Assembly: GCA_018524345.1 (NCBI GenBank) | Contig: JADQAZ010000003.1 | Location: forward strand, 248,001-312,000 | Reading direction: 5' to 3' | DNA: 64,000 bases | Origin: Harenicola maris | GTDB taxonomy: Bacteria > Pseudomonadota > Alphaproteobacteria > Rhodobacterales > Rhodobacteraceae | Shown: one piece after another, positions 7,811 to 17,874 of the stretch | Layout of the letters: every line of letters starts with the position of its first letter | Position numbering within the stretch: position 1 is the first letter of the stretch | Position numbers and translations under genes: made by a program | The notes under the pieces: model-generated | What the model was told of the DNA's origin: nothing | The model's input: the letters and a program-made list of their open reading frames with translations, nothing else | Databases searched by the model: none

Positions 7811-10800
7811 TGGCTGGTAAAAACCTGTTTCGGAAGGGCCTGTTTGCTCTTGGTCTGGCGCTCTGCACGACCGGCATGGGCCAGCAGGCGGCGGCGCAAT
7901 CGGGGCCTGCCTTTACCTGTTCGGGTGATATCTATCAGGTGCAATCGGGGCAGTTGCGGATTTTTGATCCTGTCACCTCGACCTATCAGAACGTCGGCCC
8001 GAAGAACGGCAGCTATAACGCCACCGGCTATAATGTGTCGGACAATTTCGCCTATGCCAGTCAGGGCAGTTGGGTCATCCGGATCTATGCGGACGGGACC
8101 ATCGAGCAGGTCCATAACGTGGGCTTTGGTAGTTATTCCGGCGATGTGGATTTTTCCAACAACTACTGGCTGCGGCGCAATCACAACCGCTATGCCAAGA
8201 TCGACCTTGCCACGGGCAATTTCGTGGAGGTGGATTTTGCGGGGCCGGGGGGCGGGCCTGCGGATGTGGCCTATGACCAGTTCGGCGGCAAGGAATACCT
8301 GATCGGCTTTAGCGGTGGCGGCACGCTGTATCGCTATAACATCACCGATGGGACGAAGGAGAATATCTCTCTGCCCGGGTTGCCCTCTGGCGGCTATGGC
8401 GCGACATGGACGGATTTGAACGGGCGGCTGTTTACCTTTAACAACACCACCGGTTTGCTCTTCGAGGTCTTTGACTATTTCACCGACAGCCCCAGTTTTA
8501 CCCAAGTTGGCGTCGGGGTTCCCAGCGGCAACAACGACGGGTTTTCCTGTAGTCAGTCGCCCTTTCCCAACCTGCCGCCATTGGCGCAGGACGATGATTT
8601 CACCACCCCTGTGGGCACGGCGATTTCCGGCAATGTGATTGTCGACAATGGCAACGGGGTGGATTTTGATCCCGATGGCGGGCCGATTGTGGCGACGGTT
8701 GATCCGGCCAACCTGCCGAGCGACGGGACGGTGGCTTTGCTGCCTGACGGGAGCTTTACCTATACGCCGGACCCTTATTTCATCGGCACGGACACCTTTG
8801 AATATACGGTGACCGACAACACCGGCCTGACCGCCACCGCCACGGTGACCATCGTGGTGGAGGGGGATATTGGCTATACCCTTGATAAGCGTTTGGTGAG
8901 CGGGCCAAACCCTGCCACCGCCGAGGGGCAGGTTCTGACCTATGAGATCGAGGTGGAGAACACCGGCGACATTCCCCACACCGGCGTCAGCGTGACCGAC
9001 ACATTGCCGGACGGCAGCGCGGCGAGCCTTGGCGCGCCGGTGGAGAGCGGCAATACCAATGGCGATGCGCAGATCGGGCGCCTCGATGTGGGGGAAAGCT
9101 GGGTCTATACGGTGACTTACACCGTGTCGCAGGACGATATTGATGACGGGGGCAATCTGGTCAACAACGTCTCCGCTGATACGGATCAGGATGCGCCGCA
9201 GACGGATAGTGTGACCACAGGCGTTGCGCAGGATCCGCGCTTTACCATTGCCAAGGGGGTGAACACTCCCGCGCTCTCTGCGCCCGGTTTGTTGACCTAT
9301 ACCGTGACGGTGACGAATACGGGGAACCAGTCGCTTACGGGCACCAGCTTTGCCGATAGTCTGGTGCAGGGGGGGAGCGGTTTGACCCTGACCTCCGGTC
9401 CGACCCTGTCGGGGGATGCGGGCACGGCGGGTGTGTTGGATGTGGGCGAGGTCTGGACCTATAGCGCCACCTTCGCCGCGACGCAGGAGGAGATCGACGA
9501 CGGGGCGAATATCGTCAACACCGCCACCTTCGACACCGCCCAGACCGCGGCGCAGAGCGATGCGGCGACCACCAGCATCACCCAGACACCCGGCGTGGAT
9601 GTGAACAAGACGGTTGATATTGCCAACACGGATGAGGCGGAGCTTTTGACCTATACCGTTGTTGTGACCAACACCGGCAACGTCAGCCTGACCAACCCGA
9701 GCGCCAGCGATGTGATCGCGCAGAGCGGCAGCAATTTCGCGCCCTCGGCCGGACCGATTGTGACCGCCAATGGCAATGGTGACGGCGACATTGATGTGGG
9801 CGAGGCCTGGACCTATCAGGTGACCTATTCCGTGTCGCAGGACAATCTGGACGATGGCGGCGATCTGGTGAACACCTTTACCTTCACCAGCGATCAGGCG
9901 GGGGACAGTGATCCGGCGACGACGACCCTGACCCAGAACCCCGATATTGCCATGGCCAAGGCCGTGGCGGACGGGGAGCCGAGCACCTTTGCCGCCGTGG
10001 GCGATACGATTGATTTCACCTTTACCGTCAGCAACCCGGGCAATGTGACCCTGACCGGCCCGATCACGATCAATGACAACCAGATCGGCAATGGTCTGGC
10101 CTGTTTGGCGGGGCCCTTGGCCCCCGGTGCGACGGCCACATGTGATATAACATGGACCGCCGATCAGGATGATCTGGACGCGGGCACGGTGACGAATGTT
10201 GCCACCGCCCTGTCGAACGGCGAGGAGAGCGATCCGCAGTCGGCCACGGTGACGGCATTGCAGGATATCGAGCTGTCTTTGGTGAAGGAGATCGTTGCCC
10301 CCGTGCCGAGCATTTTGCAGGCGGGCGAGATTTTGAATTACGAATACAAGGTGACGAACACCGGCAATGTGCGCATCGACGGGCCGATCACCATTGCCGA
10401 TAATCTGGTGGATAGTGTCGTGCCGCCGACGCCGATTTCCTGCCCTGTTGTCACCTCGCTAGAGCCCATCGGCTTGGGGCCGGAGTCTGCGGCCAATACC
10501 GTAACCTGTTCGGTTGCCTACGAGATGACCACCAACGACGAGGAGCTTGGCACGGTTGTGAACGTGGCCAGCGCCGAGGGGAGTTTTGACGGCAATCCTG
10601 TGGTTTCTGACAAGGCGGATGCGATCTTCCCGCTTCTGGCCGATCCTTCGCTGGCTATGACGAAATCCGTTGTTGCGCCTGCCGGGTTCTCCGAAGTGGG
10701 CGACACGATTACTTATAGTTTCACCATCGAGAACGATGGTCTGGCGGCCCTTCCACGCGAGATTTTCATCAATGATCCGGCCCTTGGCGGGCCGATTTCC

Positions 10801-13800
10801 TGTTATGATCCGGCGGTTGAGGGCGGCTCTTTCACCGTCGGCGCGACCCATACCTGCCACAGCCCCCCCGCGACCAATGCGGCGGATTTTATCTATACCG
10901 TGGATCAGGATGATCTGGACGCGGGCGAGGTGGTGAACGAGGCCGTGGCCGAGACCACCTATGGCACCGGTGCGAACCTGACGCCTGTGTCCTCTCCGCC
11001 CAGCATGGTGACTGTGGAGGGCACGGAGACACCCGGCCTGACCGTGGTGAAGACAGTGGTTGCAGGATCGCCTGATCCGGCGGGCGAGGGCGATACGGTG
11101 GAGTATCAGATCACCGCCGAGAACACCGGCAACCAGACCCTGACCAATGTTGTGATTTCCGATCCGCTTCTGGGGGCGCTGACCTGTGATCTTGCGGCGC
11201 CTGTGACGTTGCTTCGGACCGAGGTTTTGACCTGCACGGGTGAATATACCGTGATGCAGAGCGATATTGACGATCAGTTGCTGTCGGAGAACCCGCCTGT
11301 TTTGACCAACGAGGCGGAGGCCAAGGGCACCAACCCGCAGGGCGTTGAGGCCACGGGCGAGGACAGCATTGACCACGAGCTTGAGGATGCCGCGCCTGAT
11401 CTGACCGTGACCAAGGCGGTGACGCCTGATCCGGGCACATCGCCTGCCTTCTTGGCCGACGGGGATGTTGTGACCTTTGTGGTCACCGTTGCGAACACGG
11501 GCAATGTGACCCTTGATGGCATCGAGGTGACCGATGATCTGGCCCCCGGTGTGACCTGTGATGTGACCGGGCCGCTGCTTCCCGGGGAGGACGATGCGAC
11601 CTGTATCTTTACCTATACGGTGGATCAGGATGATGTGGATATTGGCTATGTCGATAACACCGCCACCGCCACGGCGCAGCCTGCCAACCCCGATGCGGAC
11701 CCCTTGGAAGAGGACGGTGTGGTGCGGGCCGAGGGGCCGACGCCTGTGACCGGCCTTGAGGTGATCAAGAGCGCGACGCTTGATTTGGGCGCCGATGGCG
11801 TTGTCAGCCCGGGGGATCAGATTTCCTATGTCATCACGGTTGAGAACACGGGCAATGTTTCGGTTCTGGATACCGCTGTCACAGATGCCTCGGCGGATGC
11901 GGGGTCTGTCACCTATGCCGCCGCCGATGATGCGGATGGGGACGGGGATATCGACAGCATGGCGCCGGGCGATATTCGCACGGTCACGGCCATTCACACC
12001 CTGACGCAGGTGGAGATCGACAGCGGGAGCTTCACTAACTCTGCCTCTGCCCTTGGGACGGCGCCGGGTGGCGGGACGGTTGGGGATACCTCTGACAGTG
12101 GCAATCCGGTGGATGGCTCTGGCCCGGATGATCCGACTGTGACGCCATTGGAGCGGACACCGGAATTGACCATGGTCAAATCCGCCGATCCGGCCAGCGG
12201 CGTGGGCGAGGGGGATACTGTCACCTATACCTACAGCGTGACCAACACCGGCAATACGACGGTGACCGGCATCAGCGTGGCCGATACCCATACCAATGCC
12301 GATGGGCCTGCGCCCCTGCCTGTCTCGGGCGAGGTATTGAGCCTTGATGCCGGTGCGGCGAGCGGCGACAGCAGCGATGGCGGTGTGGACGGCACTTGGG
12401 ACAGTCTTGCCCCCGGTGATACGGTTGAGTTCACCGCCACCTATGCCGTGACGCAGGCGGATGTGGATGCGGGGGCTGACCTGACGAACTCTGCCACCGT
12501 CAGCGGCGCGGGCCCCCCCGGCACCGTGAACCCAAGCGATACGGACACAGAGGCGGTGCCGGTTGAGGAAGCCGATCCGAGCCTTGATGTGACCAAGGAA
12601 TTGACCGGCAGCACCGGTCTGGATGCGGGCGATACCCTGACCTTTACCATTACGGTTGTGAATGACGGCAATGTGTCGCTGTCCAATGTCACCACGGTGG
12701 ACACGCCGCGCAACAATGACGGAACCTTGATTACCGATGTGACGGGGCCGACATTGACCGGCGGCGATGCGGCGCCTTTGGGTGTTCTGGATGTGGATGA
12801 GGAGTGGACCTATGAGTTCACCCTGACCCTGACGCAGGATGATGTGGATTCGGGCGGCATTTCCAATACGGTTCTGGCCCGCGGTGTCAGCCCCAATGAC
12901 GGGCCGGTGACGGATCGTTCCGACGATGGCGACGATGCGGACGGCAACACAGAGGACGACCCGACCCTTGTGGTGATCCCGCCGCGTCCCGAGTTGGACG
13001 TGCTGAAGGTGATCACCTCGAACACGATTGCTGTGAATGAGGCTGTGACATTCGAGATCACGGTGGAGAACACCGGCAACGTGACGCTGACCTCCGTTGG
13101 CCTTCCGGTGGAGGACCTTCGCCGCGCCGATGGCACGCCCCTGACCCTGACGTCTGGGCCGACCTTTGTCGGGGCGGATGGGGGCTCTGGCCCCGGGACA
13201 TTGGAAGTGGGCGAAACCGCGACCTATCTGGCGAGCTATACCCTGACCCAAGAGGACGTGGACGCGGGCGGGATTTCCAATCAGGCCACGGCAAGCGGCA
13301 CGCCGCCCTCTGGCGCGCCTGTGACCGACGTGTCCGACGATGACGCGGGCGGGGATGAGGAAGACCCCACGGTTCTGGTGATCCCTGCGGACCCCTCGTT
13401 CAATATGGTCAAGAGCCTGCCCCTTGGCGGGGCGCTGGCCTATAGCGCCGTGGGCGACCGGATTGATTACCTGTTCACCATCGAGAACACCGGCAATGTG
13501 ACCCTGACCGATGCCTTTACCATCACGGACCCGCTGATCACCGGCGATGGCCAGACGATTACTTGTGAGGATCCGCCGCTTGCGCCGGGGGATACGCTGG
13601 AATGCACCGGGTTTTATACGGTGGATCAGGACGACCTTGACGCGGGCAGCGTTGAGAACAGCGCCACGGCCGATGATGGCAGCGGGCCGACTGAGCCGAG
13701 CGAAGTGACCGTGCCTGCCCTGCAGGAGCCCGCTTTGGAGATGGTGAAGACTGCGCCAGAGGTTCAGCCGTGGGAGTATTTCACCGGGGCCGAGTTCACC

Positions 13801-16800
13801 TATACCTACACCATGACCAACAGCGGCAATGTCACCCTGACGACGCCGATTGTGGTGACCGATAACCTGATCCCGGCCAGTGATATTTCCTGTCCGGCCT
13901 TCCCCAGCGGTGGGCTTGCCCCCGGCGGGGTTTACACCTGCACCGGCGATTACACCGTGACGCGCAATGATGTGTTCCTTGGGGCGACGACCAATGTGGC
14001 CTATGCCACATCGGGCGATACCACCAGCCCGCAGGACAGCCAGACGATCCCGACAGGGGCGGAGCCTGTGCTGACCCTGACCAAAGAGGCGGAGGACGGT
14101 GCCAGCTTTGCCGCGGTGGATGACGAGATCACCTATACCTTCACCGTAGAGAACACCGGCAATGCGGCCTTTGCCGCGCCGATCACCATCACCGACACCA
14201 AGATCGGCACATTCACCTGTTGGGAGCCGAGCGACGACGACAATGACCTGCGCGCGGGTGAGGTGATTTCCTGTGAGGCGACCTATGCGGTGACGCAGGA
14301 GGATCTGGACGCGGGTGAGGTGGTGAACGAGGCCGTGGCCGAGACGATTTTCTCTGGTTCGACGCCTGTGTCCTCGCCCCCCGATGATGTGACCGTAGCG
14401 GGCGACCTGTCGCCCGAGCTGACGGTGACGAAATCGGCCGCGACCCTGCCGATTACCGCGGTGGATCAGGTGTTGACCTATACCATCAGCGTCGAGAATA
14501 CCGGCAACCAGACCGTCAGCGGGATCATGATTTCCGATCCGCTGATCCCTGCGCTGAGCTGCGGGATTGACGAGCTTGAGGTCGGCGATACGGACAGCAG
14601 TTGCTCCGGCACCTATCAGGTGCAGCAGAGCGACATTGACGCGGGCGAGTTGGTGAACACCGCCGCCGCCACCGGTGTTTCGCCGCAGGGCGAGCCGGTG
14701 AGCGACGAGGGCAGCCTGACGCTGGATACCCCTGCCGCCGAGCCGGGGCTGACCATTGGCAAATCCGGCAGCCCCGATCCCTTTGGGCCGCTTGGATCGA
14801 CTGTGACCTATCTGTTTACGGTGGCGAATACGGGCAATGTGACCCTGTCGAATGTGGAGGTTTCCGACCCGTTGATCGATGGCTATTCCTGCGTTATCGA
14901 CAGCCTTGCCCCCGGGGTGACGGATCAGACCTGTGTGGGCACCTATACGGTGACGCAAGAGAACGTGGACAATGCGATCATTCGCAACACTGCCTCTGTC
15001 GCGGGCACCGACCCCTTCGGCAATACGCCGGGCGGGACGGGCAGCGCGGTGACCAACGGGCCGGAGCGGATGCCTGCGCTTGAGGTGACCAAGACCGCGA
15101 ACCTGTCGGGGCAGTCTGTCGGGGATGTGGTTATCTTCGCTGTGACGGTGGAGAACACCGGCACCGTGACCCTTGATAACCCGCTGTTCAACGACACGAC
15201 CGAGCGGCTCGATGGCTCGCCCGTGTTCCTTGATAACCCGTTTGATTTCGGCAGTGGCGATACGGACGGCGATGGCCGTTTGGATGTGGGCGAGACCTGG
15301 AACTACGTCGCGGAATACACCCTGACCCAAGAGGATCTGGATGCGGGCGGGATCAGGAACTCTGTCGAGGTGACGGCGACGGACCCTGTGGGCACCCCTG
15401 CGACGGACCGCTCCGATGATGGGGACGACACCGATGGCAATAGCGCCGATGATCCGACTGTGGTCGAGATCATTCCCGGCCCTGCGATCAACGCCGAGAA
15501 GACCGCCGAGTTCACCCTGCCAGCGGCAGAGGGCGACACGGTGGCCTTTACCATTCTGGTGCGCAATGCGGGCACCGTGAGCCTGAGCGATATCGGGATT
15601 GTCGATACCATCACCCGCGCCGATGGCGCCCTTGCACAGGGTGCGGTGACGGGGCCGACATTCGTGAGCGGCGACAGCGATGGCGATGGCGAGCTGGATG
15701 TGGGCGAGGTCTGGGAATACGAGCTGACCTATGCCCTGACCCAAGAGGATATCGACCTTGGCGGGATCGAGAACACCGCTACGGCCAGCGGTGCCTCTGT
15801 CACCGATGGGACGGTGGTGAGCGATGTTTCCGATGATGGCGATGATCTGGACGGGGAGGTCGGCAATGATCCGACCGTGATCACCATTCCGCCGCAGCCG
15901 GAGATGGTGGTGACCAAGGCGGCGAGCACGCCTGTGGCCCTGTTCCCGACGGTCTATGAGGTGCTCTTCACCGTGACCGTGACCAACGACGGGAATGTGA
16001 CGCAGAACAACGTATCCTTGTTGGATGATCTGACCGGTTTTGTCAGCCCTGCGGTGCTGCTTGATACGGATTATCCGCCCGAGGTGACGGTGTCCGGCTT
16101 TACCAATGGGGCGGCCAATGCGGCCTATAACGGCACCAGCGTGACAGAGACCCTTGCGCCGGGGGCGAGCCTGCCGCCGGGGGCCGTTGGGACCGTGACG
16201 ATCAAGGTTGTGTTCTCTAGCGCGACGGGCTTCCCCACGGGGGTCAACACCGCCGTGGGCAACAGTGACGAGCTGAGCACCCCATCCGAGGGGACCGTGC
16301 CTGTGACCGTGGCCGATAGCGATGGCGATGGCATTCCCGACAGCGACGAGAGCTTTACCGAGGATCGCGATGGCGATGGCATCGTTGATGCCCTCGACTA
16401 CGATCCCACGGGGTATTTCTATTGCGAGGAGAACGGGCAGATCCTGTCCGGTGGTTCCATCACCGTGTCGGGCAACGGGTTTACCCAGACCGGCGTGGGC
16501 ACCAGCGGGCCGATCACCATTGTGCGCGATGGGGCGACGGGGGAATTCCAGTTCTTTGTCACCGCGGCGGGGACCTATACCCTGACGCCGACCTATCCGC
16601 CCGGCGGCACGCCGAGCGAGGATCGTGTGCCCGAGAGCGGCACGATTGATGTGACCTCCCTTGGCGGCAACCCTGCCGTTCTGGGCGGGCATGAGAGCGC
16701 GGATACAGGCTTCCTCAATGACTATACCGAGGGCACCAATCTGCCGTCCTATCTGGTCTTTGATATCGAGCCGGGCGATCCGACGATCATTTCCAACAAC

Positions 16801-17874
16801 CTTGCCTTGATGGGCTGTTCCGAGGCGCCGGATATTCTGGTGACGAAGACGGCGGATCGGGACTCTGCGGTGTTTGGCGAGACGATCAATTATACCCTGA
16901 CCTTCCGCAACAACCTGTCCAATGACCGCGAGGTGCGTTTGGTGGACCTGTTGCCCGAGGGCCTGCTGTATACGCCTGAAACCGCGGTTCTGGACGGGGT
17001 GGTGAGCGAGCCTGATGTGATGGGGCGGCGTTTGACTTGGGGGCCGCTGACGCTGGCCGCCTCGCAGACGATCACCCTGACGCTGTCGGTGCGGGTTGTA
17101 TCGGACGGGTTCTATGGCGGTTTGACCAATGAGGCATGGGTCGAGGATGGCGCTGGCAATATCATTTCCAACGTGGCCACGGCGACGGTGGAGATCAAAC
17201 CCGAGGGTGTCTTTGACTGCGCCGATATCATCGGCAAGGTTTTTGATGACCGGAACTTCAACGGCTATCAGGACGGGCCGGAGGGTGCGCCATTGATTGA
17301 CCGCGATGCGCCGTTGGACGGCAAGGGCAAGCTTGCGCCCGCGCCGGTGGTGCCCGAGGGCTATAGCGAGCCGGGCATTCCGAATGTGCGTTTGGCGACG
17401 GTGAATGGTTTGATTATTACCACCGACGAGTATGGCCGCTTTAACGTGCCTTGCGCCGCCTTGCCGGACAGCGCGGGGGAGAACTTTACCCTCAAGCTGG
17501 ATACGCGGTCTTTGCCGACAGGGTATCGCGTCACGACAGAGAACCCGCGGGTGATCCGTGTCACGGCGGGGAAACTGGCGAAGTTGAACTTTGGCGCCGC
17601 GATTGGCCGTGTGGTGGATATCGACCTGATGGCGGGTGCTTTTGTGCCCGGCTCGGCCACGCCGACATCGGCGCTGGCATCGGGTGTGGACCAGTTGGTT
17701 GGCGCCTTGAAGGACGAGCCTTCGGTCCTCCGCCTGTCCTATATCCGCGGGGAGGAAACCCCGGCGGAGGCGCGGGCGCGGCTGGATGCGGTTGAAAAGC
17801 TGGTGCGGGAGCGTTGGAAAACAGTCGGGCGGTATAAGTTGAATATCGAACGCACAGTGAAGCGGGTGCAGTGA
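7807..17874 (+). CDS. Giant DUF11-type repeat surface protein (3355 aa)
   Basis: A secreted 3355-residue protein. A signal peptide (basic MMAGKNLFRK, then a hydrophobic core ending AAAQS) is followed by a unique N-terminal domain to about residue 255 and one cadherin/tandem-95-like Ig domain (about 259-350; FEYTVTDNTGLTATATVTI). Then come 21 tandem beta-sandwich repeats of about 105-140 residues by my count (about 355-3120). Each opens with a K-containing strand and the signature VENTGNVTL, and carries a DQDDLDAG-type motif. A calcium-binding DSDGDGIPDSDE segment lies near 2838, an SdrD-B-like IGKVFDDRNFNGYQDG module near 3142, and an OmpA-like alpha/beta segment at the C-terminus. The composition is very acidic. 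It is most likely an adhesin, filament or surface-layer-like protein, and is coupled to the next gene. Confidence 0.9.
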   Translation: MMAGKNLFRKGLFALGLALCTTGMGQQAAAQSGPAFTCSGDIYQVQSGQLRIFDPVTSTYQNVGPKNGSYNATGYNVSDNFAYASQGSWVIRIYADGTIEQVHNVGFGSYSGDVDFSNNYWLRRNHNRYAKIDLATGNFVEVDFAGPGGGPADVAYDQFGGKEYLIGFSGGGTLYRYNITDGTKENISLPGLPSGGYGATWTDLNGRLFTFNNTTGLLFEVFDYFTDSPSFTQVGVGVPSGNNDGFSCSQSPFPNLPPLAQDDDFTTPVGTAISGNVIVDNGNGVDFDPDGGPIVATVDPANLPSDGTVALLPDGSFTYTPDPYFIGTDTFEYTVTDNTGLTATATVTIVVEGDIGYTLDKRLVSGPNPATAEGQVLTYEIEVENTGDIPHTGVSVTDTLPDGSAASLGAPVESGNTNGDAQIGRLDVGESWVYTVTYTVSQDDIDDGGNLVNNVSADTDQDAPQTDSVTTGVAQDPRFTIAKGVNTPALSAPGLLTYTVTVTNTGNQSLTGTSFADSLVQGGSGLTLTSGPTLSGDAGTAGVLDVGEVWTYSATFAATQEEIDDGANIVNTATFDTAQTAAQSDAATTSITQTPGVDVNKTVDIANTDEAELLTYTVVVTNTGNVSLTNPSASDVIAQSGSNFAPSAGPIVTANGNGDGDIDVGEAWTYQVTYSVSQDNLDDGGDLVNTFTFTSDQAGDSDPATTTLTQNPDIAMAKAVADGEPSTFAAVGDTIDFTFTVSNPGNVTLTGPITINDNQIGNGLACLAGPLAPGATATCDITWTADQDDLDAGTVTNVATALSNGEESDPQSATVTALQDIELSLVKEIVAPVPSILQAGEILNYEYKVTNTGNVRIDGPITIADNLVDSVVPPTPISCPVVTSLEPIGLGPESAANTVTCSVAYEMTTNDEELGTVVNVASAEGSFDGNPVVSDKADAIFPLLADPSLAMTKSVVAPAGFSEVGDTITYSFTIENDGLAALPREIFINDPALGGPISCYDPAVEGGSFTVGATHTCHSPPATNAADFIYTVDQDDLDAGEVVNEAVAETTYGTGANLTPVSSPPSMVTVEGTETPGLTVVKTVVAGSPDPAGEGDTVEYQITAENTGNQTLTNVVISDPLLGALTCDLAAPVTLLRTEVLTCTGEYTVMQSDIDDQLLSENPPVLTNEAEAKGTNPQGVEATGEDSIDHELEDAAPDLTVTKAVTPDPGTSPAFLADGDVVTFVVTVANTGNVTLDGIEVTDDLAPGVTCDVTGPLLPGEDDATCIFTYTVDQDDVDIGYVDNTATATAQPANPDADPLEEDGVVRAEGPTPVTGLEVIKSATLDLGADGVVSPGDQISYVITVENTGNVSVLDTAVTDASADAGSVTYAAADDADGDGDIDSMAPGDIRTVTAIHTLTQVEIDSGSFTNSASALGTAPGGGTVGDTSDSGNPVDGSGPDDPTVTPLERTPELTMVKSADPASGVGEGDTVTYTYSVTNTGNTTVTGISVADTHTNADGPAPLPVSGEVLSLDAGAASGDSSDGGVDGTWDSLAPGDTVEFTATYAVTQADVDAGADLTNSATVSGAGPPGTVNPSDTDTEAVPVEEADPSLDVTKELTGSTGLDAGDTLTFTITVVNDGNVSLSNVTTVDTPRNNDGTLITDVTGPTLTGGDAAPLGVLDVDEEWTYEFTLTLTQDDVDSGGISNTVLARGVSPNDGPVTDRSDDGDDADGNTEDDPTLVVIPPRPELDVLKVITSNTIAVNEAVTFEITVENTGNVTLTSVGLPVEDLRRADGTPLTLTSGPTFVGADGGSGPGTLEVGETATYLASYTLTQEDVDAGGISNQATASGTPPSGAPVTDVSDDDAGGDEEDPTVLVIPADPSFNMVKSLPLGGALAYSAVGDRIDYLFTIENTGNVTLTDAFTITDPLITGDGQTITCEDPPLAPGDTLECTGFYTVDQDDLDAGSVENSATADDGSGPTEPSEVTVPALQEPALEMVKTAPEVQPWEYFTGAEFTYTYTMTNSGNVTLTTPIVVTDNLIPASDISCPAFPSGGLAPGGVYTCTGDYTVTRNDVFLGATTNVAYATSGDTTSPQDSQTIPTGAEPVLTLTKEAEDGASFAAVDDEITYTFTVENTGNAAFAAPITITDTKIGTFTCWEPSDDDNDLRAGEVISCEATYAVTQEDLDAGEVVNEAVAETIFSGSTPVSSPPDDVTVAGDLSPELTVTKSAATLPITAVDQVLTYTISVENTGNQTVSGIMISDPLIPALSCGIDELEVGDTDSSCSGTYQVQQSDIDAGELVNTAAATGVSPQGEPVSDEGSLTLDTPAAEPGLTIGKSGSPDPFGPLGSTVTYLFTVANTGNVTLSNVEVSDPLIDGYSCVIDSLAPGVTDQTCVGTYTVTQENVDNAIIRNTASVAGTDPFGNTPGGTGSAVTNGPERMPALEVTKTANLSGQSVGDVVIFAVTVENTGTVTLDNPLFNDTTERLDGSPVFLDNPFDFGSGDTDGDGRLDVGETWNYVAEYTLTQEDLDAGGIRNSVEVTATDPVGTPATDRSDDGDDTDGNSADDPTVVEIIPGPAINAEKTAEFTLPAAEGDTVAFTILVRNAGTVSLSDIGIVDTITRADGALAQGAVTGPTFVSGDSDGDGELDVGEVWEYELTYALTQEDIDLGGIENTATASGASVTDGTVVSDVSDDGDDLDGEVGNDPTVITIPPQPEMVVTKAASTPVALFPTVYEVLFTVTVTNDGNVTQNNVSLLDDLTGFVSPAVLLDTDYPPEVTVSGFTNGAANAAYNGTSVTETLAPGASLPPGAVGTVTIKVVFSSATGFPTGVNTAVGNSDELSTPSEGTVPVTVADSDGDGIPDSDESFTEDRDGDGIVDALDYDPTGYFYCEENGQILSGGSITVSGNGFTQTGVGTSGPITIVRDGATGEFQFFVTAAGTYTLTPTYPPGGTPSEDRVPESGTIDVTSLGGNPAVLGGHESADTGFLNDYTEGTNLPSYLVFDIEPGDPTIISNNLALMGCSEAPDILVTKTADRDSAVFGETINYTLTFRNNLSNDREVRLVDLLPEGLLYTPETAVLDGVVSEPDVMGRRLTWGPLTLAASQTITLTLSVRVVSDGFYGGLTNEAWVEDGAGNIISNVATATVEIKPEGVFDCADIIGKVFDDRNFNGYQDGPEGAPLIDRDAPLDGKGKLAPAPVVPEGYSEPGIPNVRLATVNGLIITTDEYGRFNVPCAALPDSAGENFTLKLDTRSLPTGYRVTTENPRVIRVTAGKLAKLNFGAAIGRVVDIDLMAGAFVPGSATPTSALASGVDQLVGALKDEPSVLRLSYIRGEETPAEARARLDAVEKLVRERWKTVGRYKLNIERTVKRVQ
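10912..10955 (+). repeat. 44-bp direct repeat inside the giant gene, copy A
   Basis: This stretch, encoding DLDAGEVVNEAVAE, matches 14302-14345 at 43 of 44 positions (C versus T at 10926/14316). The copies are 3390 bp apart, exactly 1130 codons, so recombination between them would keep the reading frame. Confidence 0.9.
14302..14345 (+). repeat. 44-bp direct repeat inside the giant gene, copy B
   Basis: Second copy of the near-identical 44-bp segment (see 10912-10955). Other repeat units of the gene share the protein motif but are much more diverged in DNA. This pair therefore stands out as a recent duplication or a gene-conversion tract. Confidence 0.9.

Noticed and set aside
10459-16692. 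A 2077-codon open frame on the minus strand inside the giant gene
   Set aside because: It is opposite a gene with clear protein repeats and GC-rich, repetitive codons; its translation is His/Arg/Gly-rich with no recognisable domain. Open antisense frames are expected from such sequence.
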